A stretch of 14,304 nucleotides of DNA. It comes from Gemmatimonadota bacterium (GTDB lineage: Bacteria > Gemmatimonadota > Gemmatimonadetes > Longimicrobiales > Gaopeijiaceae). The notes beneath the pieces were generated by a model, which ran no database searches, was not told the origin of the DNA, and saw only the letters and a list, made by a program, of their open reading frames with translations. A program made the position numbers and the translations under genes. The DNA lies in assembly GCA_002731735.1 (NCBI GenBank), contig PCCM01000028.1, positions 4,481-18,784 on the forward strand, written 5' to 3'. Below, piece by piece: positions 14,226 through 14,304 of the stretch (its first letter is position 1; every line of letters begins with the position of its first letter).

Positions 14226-14304
14226 GGAAGTACAGCGGGTCGTGCACATGGCGCTTGTGCGCGTTCAGACAAGGAACGACGACGAGGCATAGCAAAGCTA
14301 CTCC
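14226..14304 (+). other. Tail of window, no supported gene
   Basis: Only 79 nt remain after the VanZ stop. A 39-codon frame (14173-14292, starting MMRRRAKVLQAQVQKA) overlaps the end of the VanZ gene and reaches a TAG here. Its product would be basic and helical, but it has no ribosome binding site and no recognised relatives, so I do not call it a gene. Confidence 0.3.

Overview
This is an ordinary-looking stretch of high-GC (roughly 60%) bacterial chromosome, densely coding, with several overlapping stops and starts and frequent GTG starts. The gene set suggests a Gram-negative, Gemmatimonadota-like bacterium: a lipoprotein HtrA, a bacterial RqcH, a YqeK / LytR_C / LepB gene run, and a LexA whose DNA-binding helix resembles the Bacillus type. 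That placement is inference from gene content, not a phylogenetic result. I see no tRNA, rRNA, CRISPR array, insertion sequence, integrase or phage gene.

Layout. (1) Positions 1-3212, minus strand: a compact run read as truA (tRNA pseudouridine synthase), a short-type transaldolase, an HtrA/Deg serine protease with a lipobox, and the first 87 codons of purB, which runs off the left edge. Spacings are 4 nt, 16 nt and an 8-nt overlap, so this is probably one transcript. (2) Positions 3239-8584: tryptophan biosynthesis genes trpD, trpC, trpF, trpB and trpA on the plus strand, with lexA on the minus strand between trpD and trpC. trpC/trpF and trpF/trpB are coupled by 4-nt stop/start overlaps; trpB and trpA are separated by 102 nt. 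trpE and trpG are not in the window. (3) Positions 8601-10271, minus strand: an RqcH/NFACT ribosome-quality-control protein convergent with trpA. (4) Positions 10460-12417, plus strand: a YqeK-like HD hydrolase, a membrane-anchored LytR_C-domain protein and signal peptidase I, ending at a clear intrinsic terminator. (5) Positions 12442-13551, minus strand: rlmN. (6) Positions 13821-14225, plus strand: a small VanZ-family membrane protein, then a short tail with nothing convincing.

How the genes work together. TrpD, TrpC, TrpF and TrpA/TrpB carry anthranilate to tryptophan. LexA is the SOS repressor. The 87-bp region between its start and that of trpC holds a candidate lexA promoter and a near match to the Bacillus-type SOS box, so it may control lexA and possibly trpCFBA as well. 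TruA, RlmN and RqcH are translation-associated. HtrA, LepB and the LytR_C protein act at or beyond the inner membrane.

I did not find a convincing undescribed system. The items most worth a second look are the lexA insertion in the trp cluster with its shared control region, the ER in place of the usual DR motif in RqcH, and a perfect palindrome between rlmN and the VanZ gene.
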